Positions 1 to 5,624 of a stretch of 8,820 nt of DNA are shown in pieces (position 1 is the first letter of the stretch; each line of letters begins with the position of its first letter). The notes under the pieces were generated by a model that saw only the letters and a program-made list of their open reading frames with translations, did no database searches and had not been told where the DNA came from. The position numbers and the translations under genes were made by a program. The stretch comes from Actinomycetota bacterium (GTDB lineage Bacteria > Actinomycetota > Thermoleophilia > Gaiellales > Gaiellaceae): the NCBI GenBank assembly GCA_005883365.1, contig VAXA01000169.1, positions 1 to 8,820 on the forward strand, read 5' to 3'.

Positions 1-267
1 GAGGCCGATCCCGAGGGCCATATCGTCGGTGATCCCGTAGGTGACGAGGCGCGGGCCGGATCCGGCGAGCACCTCTTGCGCGGCGAGGACGACGTCGCTC
101 TCGACGCAGCCGCCGGAAACGGAGCCGGCAAGCTCGCCCTGCTCGCTCACGGCGAGCTTCGAGCCGACCGGCCGCGGCGCCGAGCGGCGCGTGGCGACCA
201 CGGTCGCGAGAGCGACCCGCCGTCCCCCCTCACGCCAGCGCCTCGCCTGCAGCAGCGGTTCGTCCAT
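1..267 (-). CDS. XdhC/CoxI family protein, N-terminal part (gene runs off the left edge)
   Basis: Reading leftward from an ATG at 267-265, 89 codons stay open to the window edge. The product starts MDEPLLQARRW. It carries the hallmarks of the XdhC/CoxI N-terminal domain: an ATVVAT strand (residues 21-26), SAPRPVGSKLAVS (29-41), GSVSGGCVESDV with Cys54 (48-59) and a YGI-DD segment (77-82). Proteins of this family help mature molybdenum hydroxylases such as xanthine dehydrogenase and CO dehydrogenase, by binding or sulfurating the molybdenum cofactor in the cytoplasm. The C-terminal Rossmann-like domain would lie outside the window, and so would any hydroxylase subunits, so the partner enzyme cannot be named. 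No Shine-Dalgarno sequence precedes the ATG. A TAGATT box 8 bases upstream suggests a very short or absent leader. The family call is secure; xdhC versus coxI is not decidable here. Confidence 0.88.
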   Translation of the reverse strand, partial: MDEPLLQARRWREGGRRVALATVVATRRSAPRPVGSKLAVSEQGELAGSVSGGCVESDVVLAAQEVLAGSGPRLVTYGITDDMALGIGL

Positions 268-275
268 GCCGGTTC

Positions 276-281
276 AATCTA
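276..281 (-). promoter_or_regulatory. Candidate -10 box (TAGATT) for the XdhC-like gene
   Basis: On the minus strand TAGATT fits the actinobacterial TANNNT -10 pattern and ends 8 bases before the ATG at 267. Transcription would therefore start at or next to the start codon. No convincing -35 box is visible. The box lies inside the 18-base gap of the divergent gene pair. This is inferred from position and pattern only. Confidence 0.3.
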
Positions 282-285
282 GCCC

Positions 286-1071
286 GTGCGGGAGCATCGA
301 GATCGCGAGCGGCTGCGGGAGACCTTCGGCTCGGTGGCCGAGCTGTACGACCGCGCGCGGCCTGAGTATCCCACCGCCGTCTTCGACGACCTCGAGGAGC
401 TGGCGCAGCTGGAGCCGGGCTCGCGCGTGCTCGAGATCGGGCCCGGGACGGGCAAGGCCACGCTGGAGCTCGCGGAGCGCGGCTACGCGGTCACCGGCGT
501 AGAGCTGTCGCCGGAGCTCGCGGACGTCGCCCGGCGCAACGTTCCGGAGGCCGAGATCGAGGTCGGCGACTTCGAGACATGGGAACCGCGTCGGGCCGAC
601 TTCGACGCCGTCGTCGCCTTCGCGGCCTTCCACTGGATCGCTCCCGAGCTGCGCTACGCGAAACCGGCGCGGCTACTCCGGCCCGGTGGGGCGCTCGCGG
701 TCATCCACGGCCCTCACGTCCTCCCGCCGGACGGCGACGCGTTCTTCGCGGAGGTGCAGGAGGACTACGACGCAGTCGTCCCTCACCCCGACAACCGGCC
801 TCCGCCGCCGCCGGCGCAGGCCGAGAGTTGGACGGAGGAGTTCCGGGCCTCGGGTGTCTTCGAGCGGGTCGAGGAGCGGCGGCGCCTCGAGGCGCTCCTC
901 TATACCGCGGACGAGTACGTCGCCGTCCTCGGGACGTTCTCCGACAACCTCGCGCTACCCGAGGAGCAGCGCGAAGAGCTCTTCCAGCGCATCCACGCGC
1001 GCATCGCCGCGCGGCCCGGAGGCACCGTCACGAAGCACCACCTCCTGGTGTTGACGGTCGGCCTTCGGTAG
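286..1071 (+). CDS. Class I SAM-dependent methyltransferase
   Basis: A 261-residue cytoplasmic protein with a Rossmann-type methyltransferase fold. The SAM-binding motif I is VLEIGPGTGKAT (residues 48-59). The acidic ribose-binding residue is probably Glu73 in VTGVELSPEL. Motif II is FDAVVAFAAFHWI (106-118) and motif III is LLRPGGALAVI (130-140). The N-terminal segment FGSVAELYDRARPEYP (14-29) is typical of a group of actinobacterial methyltransferases of unknown substrate. A proline run lies at 172-176 and the C-terminal part is helical and charged. The start is the GTG at 286. An in-frame TAG at 280-282 rules out any earlier start, and a later one would cut the conserved N-terminus. There is no Shine-Dalgarno sequence, so the mRNA may be leaderless. 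The gene stands alone, divergent from the XdhC-like gene. Its substrate cannot be told from sequence. Confidence 0.88.
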   Translation: MREHRDRERLRETFGSVAELYDRARPEYPTAVFDDLEELAQLEPGSRVLEIGPGTGKATLELAERGYAVTGVELSPELADVARRNVPEAEIEVGDFETWEPRRADFDAVVAFAAFHWIAPELRYAKPARLLRPGGALAVIHGPHVLPPDGDAFFAEVQEDYDAVVPHPDNRPPPPPAQAESWTEEFRASGVFERVEERRRLEALLYTADEYVAVLGTFSDNLALPEEQREELFQRIHARIAARPGGTVTKHHLLVLTVGLR

Positions 1072-1099
1072 CGAGCGGGTGCTGCGCACCCGCTCGCTG
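1069..1099 (+). terminator. Hairpin at the methyltransferase stop codon, probable terminator
   Basis: The arms AGCGAGCGGGTGC (1070-1082) and GCACCCGCTCGCT (1086-1098) pair perfectly over 13 bases around a 3-base loop. The stem begins inside the TAG stop codon (1069-1071). No T-run follows, as is common for hairpin-only terminators proposed in high-GC actinobacteria. It could also act on transcripts arriving from the opposite side. Confidence 0.55.
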
Positions 1100-1309
1100 G
1101 GTCAAGGAACTCGGGCCGGGAGAGCGCGGTCCCCCAGCCCTCGTGCTGAGAGCACAAAGCGGCCACGCAACGTTCGAGCCGCACTTCCGTCGCGAGGGGA
1201 CGGGCCTGCGGCGCGTCCGCTCGCTACTCCGGCGGAGTCGTAACGCAGCGTTACGCTGCCGCCAGTGCCGCATGGGGGTTCGAAACGTACGAGCCACAAC
1301 CAGGCGAAA

Positions 1310-1355
1310 GGCCGGAGGCTAAGACATCCGCGCAGCGGGGGCTTAGCCGCAGGCC
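1310..1355. repeat. Nested inverted repeat
   Basis: Outer arms GGCC (1310-1313 and 1352-1355) enclose GGCTAAG (1317-1323) paired with CTTAGCC (1342-1348). These enclose CCGC (1328-1331) paired with GCGG (1335-1338). The three stacked stems make it the most elaborate fold in the gap. It can form on either strand and its role is unknown. Confidence 0.45.
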
Positions 1356-1360
1356 GAACT

Positions 1361-1393
1361 GCGCTCGCGACGGCCTCCGCCGCGCGCGAGCGC
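1361..1393. repeat. Inverted repeat, 9 + 4 base-pair stem
   Basis: GCGCTCGCG (1361-1369) pairs with CGCGAGCGC (1385-1393). Inside it CGGC (1371-1374) pairs with GCCG (1379-1382) around a CTCC loop. It lies 6 bases from the preceding nested repeat. No gene is close enough to assign it as an operator. Confidence 0.4.
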
Positions 1394-1441
1394 ACCAGGC
1401 AGCCAACCGACCAAGAGCATCGAAAACCAAAACAGCACGCA

Positions 1442-1471
1442 GCGCGCCCGAGATCGCAATCTCGGGCGTGC
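1442..1471 (-). terminator. Terminator of the liv operon
   Basis: CGCCCGAGAT (1445-1454) and ATCTCGGGCG (1459-1468) pair perfectly around a CGCA loop. Three more pairs, one a G-T wobble, extend the stem to 1442-1471. In the operon's direction the stem is followed, after about 9 bases, by two T4 tracts (1432-1429 and 1426-1423). It sits 28 bases past the livF stop codon. The displaced T-tracts make it an imperfect intrinsic terminator. Confidence 0.55.
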
Positions 1472-1487
1472 GCAGTTCCTTCTCCCT

Positions 1488-1512
1488 ATCTTGGCCGCTC
1501 AGCGGCCGAGAT
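1488..1512 (-). repeat. Hairpin with the livF stop codon in its loop
   Basis: On the minus strand ATCTCGGCCGC (1512-1502) pairs with GCGGCCAAGAT (1498-1488). The stem is 11 base pairs with one mismatched (A-C) position, and the 3-base loop is exactly the livF TGA. The stem also encodes the last residues of LivF. It may protect the mRNA 3' end, acting with the terminator hairpin 16 bases further on. Confidence 0.5.
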
Positions 1513-2242
1513 ACGCCTTGCGCAGGTCCTCGTGCTCGCGCAGCTCGGCCGCCGGGCCCTCCAGCACCAACCGGCCCGTCGAGAGGACGTACCCGCGGTC
1601 GGCGATCGAGAGCGAGACGTTCGCGTTCTGCTCGACGACGAGCATGGCGACGCCCGACTCGTGGACCTGCTGGATGATCTCGAAGCTCCGTTCGACGAGG
1701 ATCGGCGCGAGCCCCATCGAGGGCTCGTCCATCAGGAGCAGCTTCGGCTTCCCCATCAGCGCTCGTCCCATGGCCACCATCTGCTGCTCGCCGCCGGACA
1801 GCGTGCCTGCGAGCTGCGAGCGCCGCTCGTGGAGGAGCGGGAAGAGGGAGTAGACCCGATCGAACGCCTCCTTCGTGCCTCCGCCCTGGAGGTAGGCGCC
1901 CATCTGCAGGTTCTCGAGCACCGTCATCGGGCCGAAGAGCCGCCGGTTCTCGGGCACGATCGCGATCCCCTTGCCGATCCGGTAGCTCGTCGAGCGGGAA
2001 GTCACGTCCTCGCCCTCGAAGCGCACCGTGCCGTTCCGTGGCCGCACGATCCCGAGCACGGTCTTCAGTGTCGTCGACTTGCCGGAGGCGTTGCCGCCGA
2101 GCAGGCACACCAGCTCGCCTGACCGCACCTGGAGATTGACGCCTTGGAGGATGTGGATCGGTCCGTAGAACGTGTCGACGGATTCGAGCTGCAGAAGAGG
2201 CTCGGACGCCGCCCCGTTGCCGCTGCTGCTCGGCTCGCTCAC
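1499..2242 (-). CDS. livF: Branched-chain amino acid ABC transporter ATP-binding protein LivF
   Basis: A 247-residue ATPase, the usual length for LivF plus a short Ser/Gly-rich N-terminal tail (residues 1-15). Walker A is GGNASGKST (49-57), a variant of the usual GxNGAGK[ST]T. The LivF-specific Q-loop region reads VPENRRLF (96-103). The ABC signature LSGGEQQ spans 148-154, Walker B and D-loop LLLMDEPSMGLAP 168-180, and VVEQN 202-206 has Gln where many ABC proteins have the switch His, as is typical of LivF. It should pair with LivG on the cytoplasmic face of LivH/LivM and hydrolyse ATP for import. The start is GTG at 2242, overlapping the livG stop by four bases (GTGA), which implies translational coupling. 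It is the last gene of the operon. Substrate is inferred from family and operon only. Confidence 0.93.
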   Translation of the reverse strand: MSEPSSSGNGAASEPLLQLESVDTFYGPIHILQGVNLQVRSGELVCLLGGNASGKSTTLKTVLGIVRPRNGTVRFEGEDVTSRSTSYRIGKGIAIVPENRRLFGPMTVLENLQMGAYLQGGGTKEAFDRVYSLFPLLHERRSQLAGTLSGGEQQMVAMGRALMGKPKLLLMDEPSMGLAPILVERSFEIIQQVHESGVAMLVVEQNANVSLSIADRGYVLSTGRLVLEGPAAELREHEDLRKAYLGR

Positions 2243-3024
2243 TTCGTCACCACCGCCTTCGTGCCGAGGTACGCCTCCACCACGCGCGGGTCGGTCGCCA
2301 CAGCCTCGAAGGTCCCCTCCGCGATCTTGACCCCGTGGTCGAGCGCGACGACCCGGTCCGAGATGCCCTCGACGACGTGCATGTCGTGCTCGATGACGAG
2401 AATCGTGTAGCCGCCTTCGTCCCGCAGCTTCGCGATCAGCTCCGTGATCTCGTGCGTCTCCGCCGGGTTCATCCCGGCCGCAGGCTCGTCGAGGAGGAGG
2501 AGCCGGGCGTTCGTCGCCATCGCACGTGCGATCTCGAGCCGGCGCCGGTTGGCGTAGGACAGGCTGTACGCAGGCTGGTTCCAGCGGTAGCCCATCAGCC
2601 GTTGGCCGAAGAACGAGAGGCGTTGCTCGGCGAGCTTGCTGATCTCGCGCTCCTCGCGCCGCATCCCCGGGGTCCGCAGCACCGACCGGAGCACACCGGC
2701 ACGCGTGTGCCCGTGGGCGGCGGCCATGACGTTCTCCTTCACCGTCATGTTCAGGAAGAGGCGAAGCGTCTGGAATGTCCGCGCGACGCCGAGGCGCGTG
2801 ATCTTGTGCGGCGGAAGCCCGATCAGACTCTGGCCGTCGAACGCGATCTCGCCCTCGTCGGGCGAGTAGATGCCGGTGACGAGGTTGAAGAGTGTCGTCT
2901 TCCCGGCCCCGTTCGGCCCGATCACGCTCACGATCTCGTGCTCGGCGACGTGGAAGTCGAGGCTCGAGATCACCTGCAGGCCGCCGAACGCCTTCGAGAC
3001 GCCTTTCAGCTCGAGCAGAGCCAT
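2239..3024 (-). CDS. livG: Branched-chain amino acid ABC transporter ATP-binding protein LivG
   Basis: A 261-residue ATPase of normal LivG length. Walker A is GPNGAGKTT (36-44), the Q-loop RTFQTLRLF (82-90), Walker B and D-loop LLLLDEPAAGMNP (175-187), and the switch His is H213 in VIEHDM. NPAET after Walker B is typical of LivG. The ABC signature region reads LSYANRRRLEIAR (155-167). LivG proteins usually have a Gly at the place of Ala158, so this half-site is degenerate. The ATG at 3024 overlaps the livM stop by one base (TGATG). A GGAG element at 3036-3033, 8 bases upstream, supports the start. The product forms the nucleotide-binding heterodimer with LivF. An open frame continues far upstream of this ATG, but there it only reads livM out of frame. 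Confidence 0.94.
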   Translation of the reverse strand: MALLELKGVSKAFGGLQVISSLDFHVAEHEIVSVIGPNGAGKTTLFNLVTGIYSPDEGEIAFDGQSLIGLPPHKITRLGVARTFQTLRLFLNMTVKENVMAAAHGHTRAGVLRSVLRTPGMRREEREISKLAEQRLSFFGQRLMGYRWNQPAYSLSYANRRRLEIARAMATNARLLLLDEPAAGMNPAETHEITELIAKLRDEGGYTILVIEHDMHVVEGISDRVVALDHGVKIAEGTFEAVATDPRVVEAYLGTKAVVTK

Positions 3025-4511
3025 CAGGCGATCTCCACCCTCGCCGTCCCGAACAGGCCCTGGGGCCTGATCGCCATCAGCACGATCAGCAGCGCGCCGA
3101 AGAGCACGTACCGCGTCACCGCGGGCTGCTGGATCAGGAGGTTCTCCCAGAGAAAGGCCGTGAACACGAACACGAACGGCGCGAGCGCGACTCGCCACCA
3201 ACCCTTGAGTTGTGTGAGCGAGACCGCGAGGACGATCACGAGCACGTAGACGTAGTCCGCGATCCGGCCCGGGTTGGTCGGCAGCAGCACCCAGTGCTTG
3301 ATCGCACCCGTCAGGAATCCACCAGAGGTGACGGAGCCGTGAACGCCACGCGGCCACGCGGCGCTGGCGATCGCGTGGGCCGCAAACCCCAGCGCGACGG
3401 TAGACGCGGCCACGACCGCCAGCTTCCGCCACGACGACCGGAACATGAGAGCGAACCCGATGATCAATGCGGCGTAGAACAGGACACGCTGGAGGTTCGG
3501 CGGCGAGGTCGAGTCGAGCACCTGGTTCGACGCGATGATCACGGCCGCGCCGACGAGCATCCCGGTCAGGCTGCCCACGCCGCCGAGGATCACGACCGCG
3601 TAGATCAGGATCAGCACCTGCGTGCTGAAGTTCTGAGGGAACGCACCGGTCTGCGCAGCAGCAAAGACGGTGCCTGCGAGCCCGGCGATCCCGGCGCCGA
3701 AGATGAAGGCCGTGATCTTGAGGCGGTTGACAGGAATGCCCATCAGCTCCGCCGCCAGCGGATCCTCCCTCGATGCCTTCCACGCGCGCCCGGTGCGGGA
3801 TTCGCTCATGAAGTGGAGCACGACGAGTACGACGATCACGCACCCGAGCAGGAACCAGTAGTAGCCGCGAACCGAGGCGATGGTCAGATGCTGGCCGAAC
3901 GCGTAGAACTTCAGCGGGTCGATGTTGGCGAGCCCGTTGGAGCCGTTCGTGACGCCGTACGGGTCCGCCGAGTTGGTGAAGACGACGAAGGCCTCGCCGA
4001 AGAACAGCGTGACGATCGCCAGGTAGTCGCCCAGCAGCCGTCTCGACGTCGAGCCGAGGAACAGGCCGAGCACACCGCAGAGCACGATCGCCACCGGGAT
4101 CGAGAGCTCCGCCGGCCAGTGGTGCGTGAAGACGTGGCCCTTCTCGTGATGGGTCCCCGAGAGGAAGGCGAACGTGTACGCGCCGAAGCCGAAGAACGCG
4201 ACGTAGCCGAGGTCGAGGAGCCCGGCGAACCCGACGACGACGTTGAGCCCGAGCCCGAGCAGTGCGTATAGCAGGATGAAGATGCCGTAGTTGAAGAGGT
4301 TCCCGCTGCTGACGATCGGGATGAACGGCACGGCGATCGCCGGCGTGACGAGCGCCAGCTTGCCGGGAGGCGGCAATCGCTCCCAGCCGCGGAGGACGGC
4401 ACCCCACGCGCCGGCACGGTGCAGCCGCCGCTCGTCCGACTCTGTGACCCAGCTGTCGACTCCGATCTGCGTCGCGGACGGGGCGCTGGGGGGAGGGGTT
4501 GCCTCGGCCAC
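3024..4511 (-). CDS. livM: Branched-chain amino acid ABC transporter permease LivM, with C-terminal hydrophobic insertion
   Basis: A 495-residue inner-membrane permease, clearly longer than typical LivM (roughly 300-430). Residues 1-50 are polar and proline/charge-rich, probably cytoplasmic. The conserved permease core runs from about 52 to 357. It includes YALLGLGLNVVVGFAGLLDL (82-101), GDYLAIVTLFFGEA (161-174), and the EAA-like ATPase-contact loop GRAWKASREDPLAAELMGIP (241-260). Normal LivM proteins end soon after a helix like VLFYAALIIGFALMFR (343-358). Here about 105 more residues follow with several hydrophobic segments. The protein then ends with a second copy-like helix, YVLFGALLIVLMAIRPQG (468-485). 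The GTG at 4511 lies 5 bases after livH, with AGAAGG 10 bases upstream; other in-frame starts nearby are lacking. LivH and LivM form the transport channel. Confidence 0.9.
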   Translation of the reverse strand: MAEATPPPSAPSATQIGVDSWVTESDERRLHRAGAWGAVLRGWERLPPPGKLALVTPAIAVPFIPIVSSGNLFNYGIFILLYALLGLGLNVVVGFAGLLDLGYVAFFGFGAYTFAFLSGTHHEKGHVFTHHWPAELSIPVAIVLCGVLGLFLGSTSRRLLGDYLAIVTLFFGEAFVVFTNSADPYGVTNGSNGLANIDPLKFYAFGQHLTIASVRGYYWFLLGCVIVVLVVLHFMSESRTGRAWKASREDPLAAELMGIPVNRLKITAFIFGAGIAGLAGTVFAAAQTGAFPQNFSTQVLILIYAVVILGGVGSLTGMLVGAAVIIASNQVLDSTSPPNLQRVLFYAALIIGFALMFRSSWRKLAVVAASTVALGFAAHAIASAAWPRGVHGSVTSGGFLTGAIKHWVLLPTNPGRIADYVYVLVIVLAVSLTQLKGWWRVALAPFVFVFTAFLWENLLIQQPAVTRYVLFGALLIVLMAIRPQGLFGTARVEIA

Positions 4512-4516
4512 GCCGG

Positions 4517-5542
4517 CTAGACCTTCTGGAGTGCCGGGGTGCCGAGCAGACCGGTCGGCCGGATGAGCATGAACCCGATCAGGATTCCGAAGACAACGAG
4601 GTCCGCGACGTTTCCGTTGAGGTAGCCCTTCGCCCACGACTCGGTCATTCCGACCAGGAGTCCACCGAGCATTGCGCCGGGAATGCTGCCGATGCCGCCG
4701 ACGACGGCGGCGGTGAAGCCCTTCAGCCCCGCGATGAAGCCGATGAGGTGGTAGATCTGGCTGTAGACCAGCCCGAACATCACCCCTGCCGCGCCGGCGA
4801 GGGCTGACCCGACGAAGAAGGTCGTCGCGATGACCCGGTCGGGGTCGATACCCATCATCGCGGCCGCTTCGCGATCGAACGAGACGGCCCGCATCGCCTT
4901 TCCGAACCGCGTCCAGCGGACGAGCGCCACGAGGGCGACCATCAACGCCACCGAGCTCGAGATGACGATCACCCCGAGATACGACACGAAGACACCCGTG
5001 GGGCCACCGATGTGGATGCCGTTGAAGCTGATCAGGTCGTAGCCGTCGTAGTTCCGGTACTGGGCCCCGAACAGGAGCAGCGCCGAGTTCTCGAGGAAAA
5101 AGGCCACGCCGAGGGCGGAGATCAGCGGCGCGATCCGCGGAGCGTTGCGCAGCGGCCGGTAGGCGAAGCGCTCGATCACGAGGCCGAGCACGCCGGAGCC
5201 GATCATCGCCACGGCGAACATGCACAGCACGAGCAGCACGACCGGAATCGCAGGGCTGAGTGCCCCCCCGAGCACCGACAGGACGCCGAAGCCGATGAAC
5301 GAGCCGATCATGTAGACGTCGCCGTGCGCGAAGTTGAGCAGCTTCAGGATGCCGTAGACCATCGAGTAGCCGAGCGCGATCAGCGCGTAGATGCTGCCCA
5401 AGATGATTCCGTTGACCGTGAGCTGGAGGAAGAACGTCCAGCCCTGCGTCGGCGAGGCGTAGACCGCGTAGAGAACCCAGGCCACCAGCACGAGACCGAG
5501 GCCGGCGAAGTTTCCGAGCCGCTGCTGGCGAGTCGCGATCAC
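4517..5542 (-). CDS. livH: Branched-chain amino acid ABC transporter permease LivH
   Basis: A 341-residue inner-membrane permease, slightly longer than the roughly 300-residue E. coli LivH because of an extra N-terminal helix (residues 12-29). Conserved LivH stretches are GSIYALIALGYSMVYG (49-64), LLNFAHGD (68-75), VIERFAYRPLRNAPRIAPLI (122-141) and the ATPase-contact EAA-like loop at 214-234. KGFTAAVVGGIGSIPGAMLG (274-293) and the C-terminal LIRPTGLLG (326-334) also fit. About eight or nine membrane segments can be seen. The GTG at 5542 is chosen because the N-terminal helix fits and an AGGGA element lies about 4 bases upstream. It is separated from livK by 82 bases containing a hairpin, and is followed 5 bases later by livM. 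Its partner is LivM; the ligand is not determined by this protein. Confidence 0.94.
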   Translation of the reverse strand: MIATRQQRLGNFAGLGLVLVAWVLYAVYASPTQGWTFFLQLTVNGIILGSIYALIALGYSMVYGILKLLNFAHGDVYMIGSFIGFGVLSVLGGALSPAIPVVLLVLCMFAVAMIGSGVLGLVIERFAYRPLRNAPRIAPLISALGVAFFLENSALLLFGAQYRNYDGYDLISFNGIHIGGPTGVFVSYLGVIVISSSVALMVALVALVRWTRFGKAMRAVSFDREAAAMMGIDPDRVIATTFFVGSALAGAAGVMFGLVYSQIYHLIGFIAGLKGFTAAVVGGIGSIPGAMLGGLLVGMTESWAKGYLNGNVADLVVFGILIGFMLIRPTGLLGTPALQKV

Positions 5543-5563
5543 GTCGTCCCTGCTTCTTACGGA

Positions 5564-5601
5564 AGCGGCATGCGGCCCACCGTGATGGGCCGCACGCCGC
5601 T
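5564..5601 (-). promoter_or_regulatory. Hairpin between livK and livH (attenuator or mRNA-stabiliser candidate)
   Basis: Arms at 5564-5579 and 5586-5601 pair over 16 positions around a 6-base loop. The one irregular position (5570/5595) is A-C in plus-strand RNA but G-U in minus-strand RNA, so the full stem forms on the operon's own strand. No T-run follows. In ABC importer operons such hairpins after the binding-protein gene can cause partial termination or protect the upstream mRNA, giving more binding protein than membrane components. That role here is inferred. Confidence 0.6.
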
Positions 5602-5624
5602 CCGCGAGTTACCGATTGTTCGTG

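Larger units (their letters stand above)
1072..1498. other. Gene-free region with serial inverted repeats
   Basis: This 427-base gap lies between the 3' ends of the methyltransferase and livF. I see no convincing gene. Short open frames on both strands give low-complexity Arg/Ala/Ser/Pro peptides without motifs. It does hold a series of imperfect to perfect hairpins. 1192-1224 has stems GCGAG and GGACG. 1231-1263 has stems GGCGG and CGTAACG around loop CAG. 1310-1355 has stems GGCC and GGCTAAG with a nested CCGC/GCGG hairpin. 1361-1393 has stem GCGCTCGCG plus an inner CGGC. Terminator-like hairpins sit at each end. It may be a non-coding RNA, an interspersed repeat, or only transcription-ending sequence from two convergent units. 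Confidence 0.5.

Noticed and set aside
1143..1155. GTGCT-GAG-AGCAC hairpin in the intergenic gap
   Set aside because: Five pairs is within chance expectation. It is left out of the hairpin list except as background.
1274..1290. GGGGGTTCGAAACGTAC resembles a tRNA T-arm
   Set aside because: The flanking bases do not pair as a T-stem, and no anticodon or acceptor stem can be built on either strand.
1028..1395. Short minus-strand open frames in the gap downstream of the methyltransferase
   Set aside because: The products are Arg/Ser/Pro/Ala-rich with no motif, no ribosome binding site, and run across inverted repeats. They are more likely non-coding.
2892..4271. Long plus-strand open frame (459 codons) opposite livM and livG
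   Set aside because: It is antisense to well-recognised genes. Its translation is Arg/Asp/Glu/His-rich without any domain, as expected for a shadow frame in GC-rich DNA.
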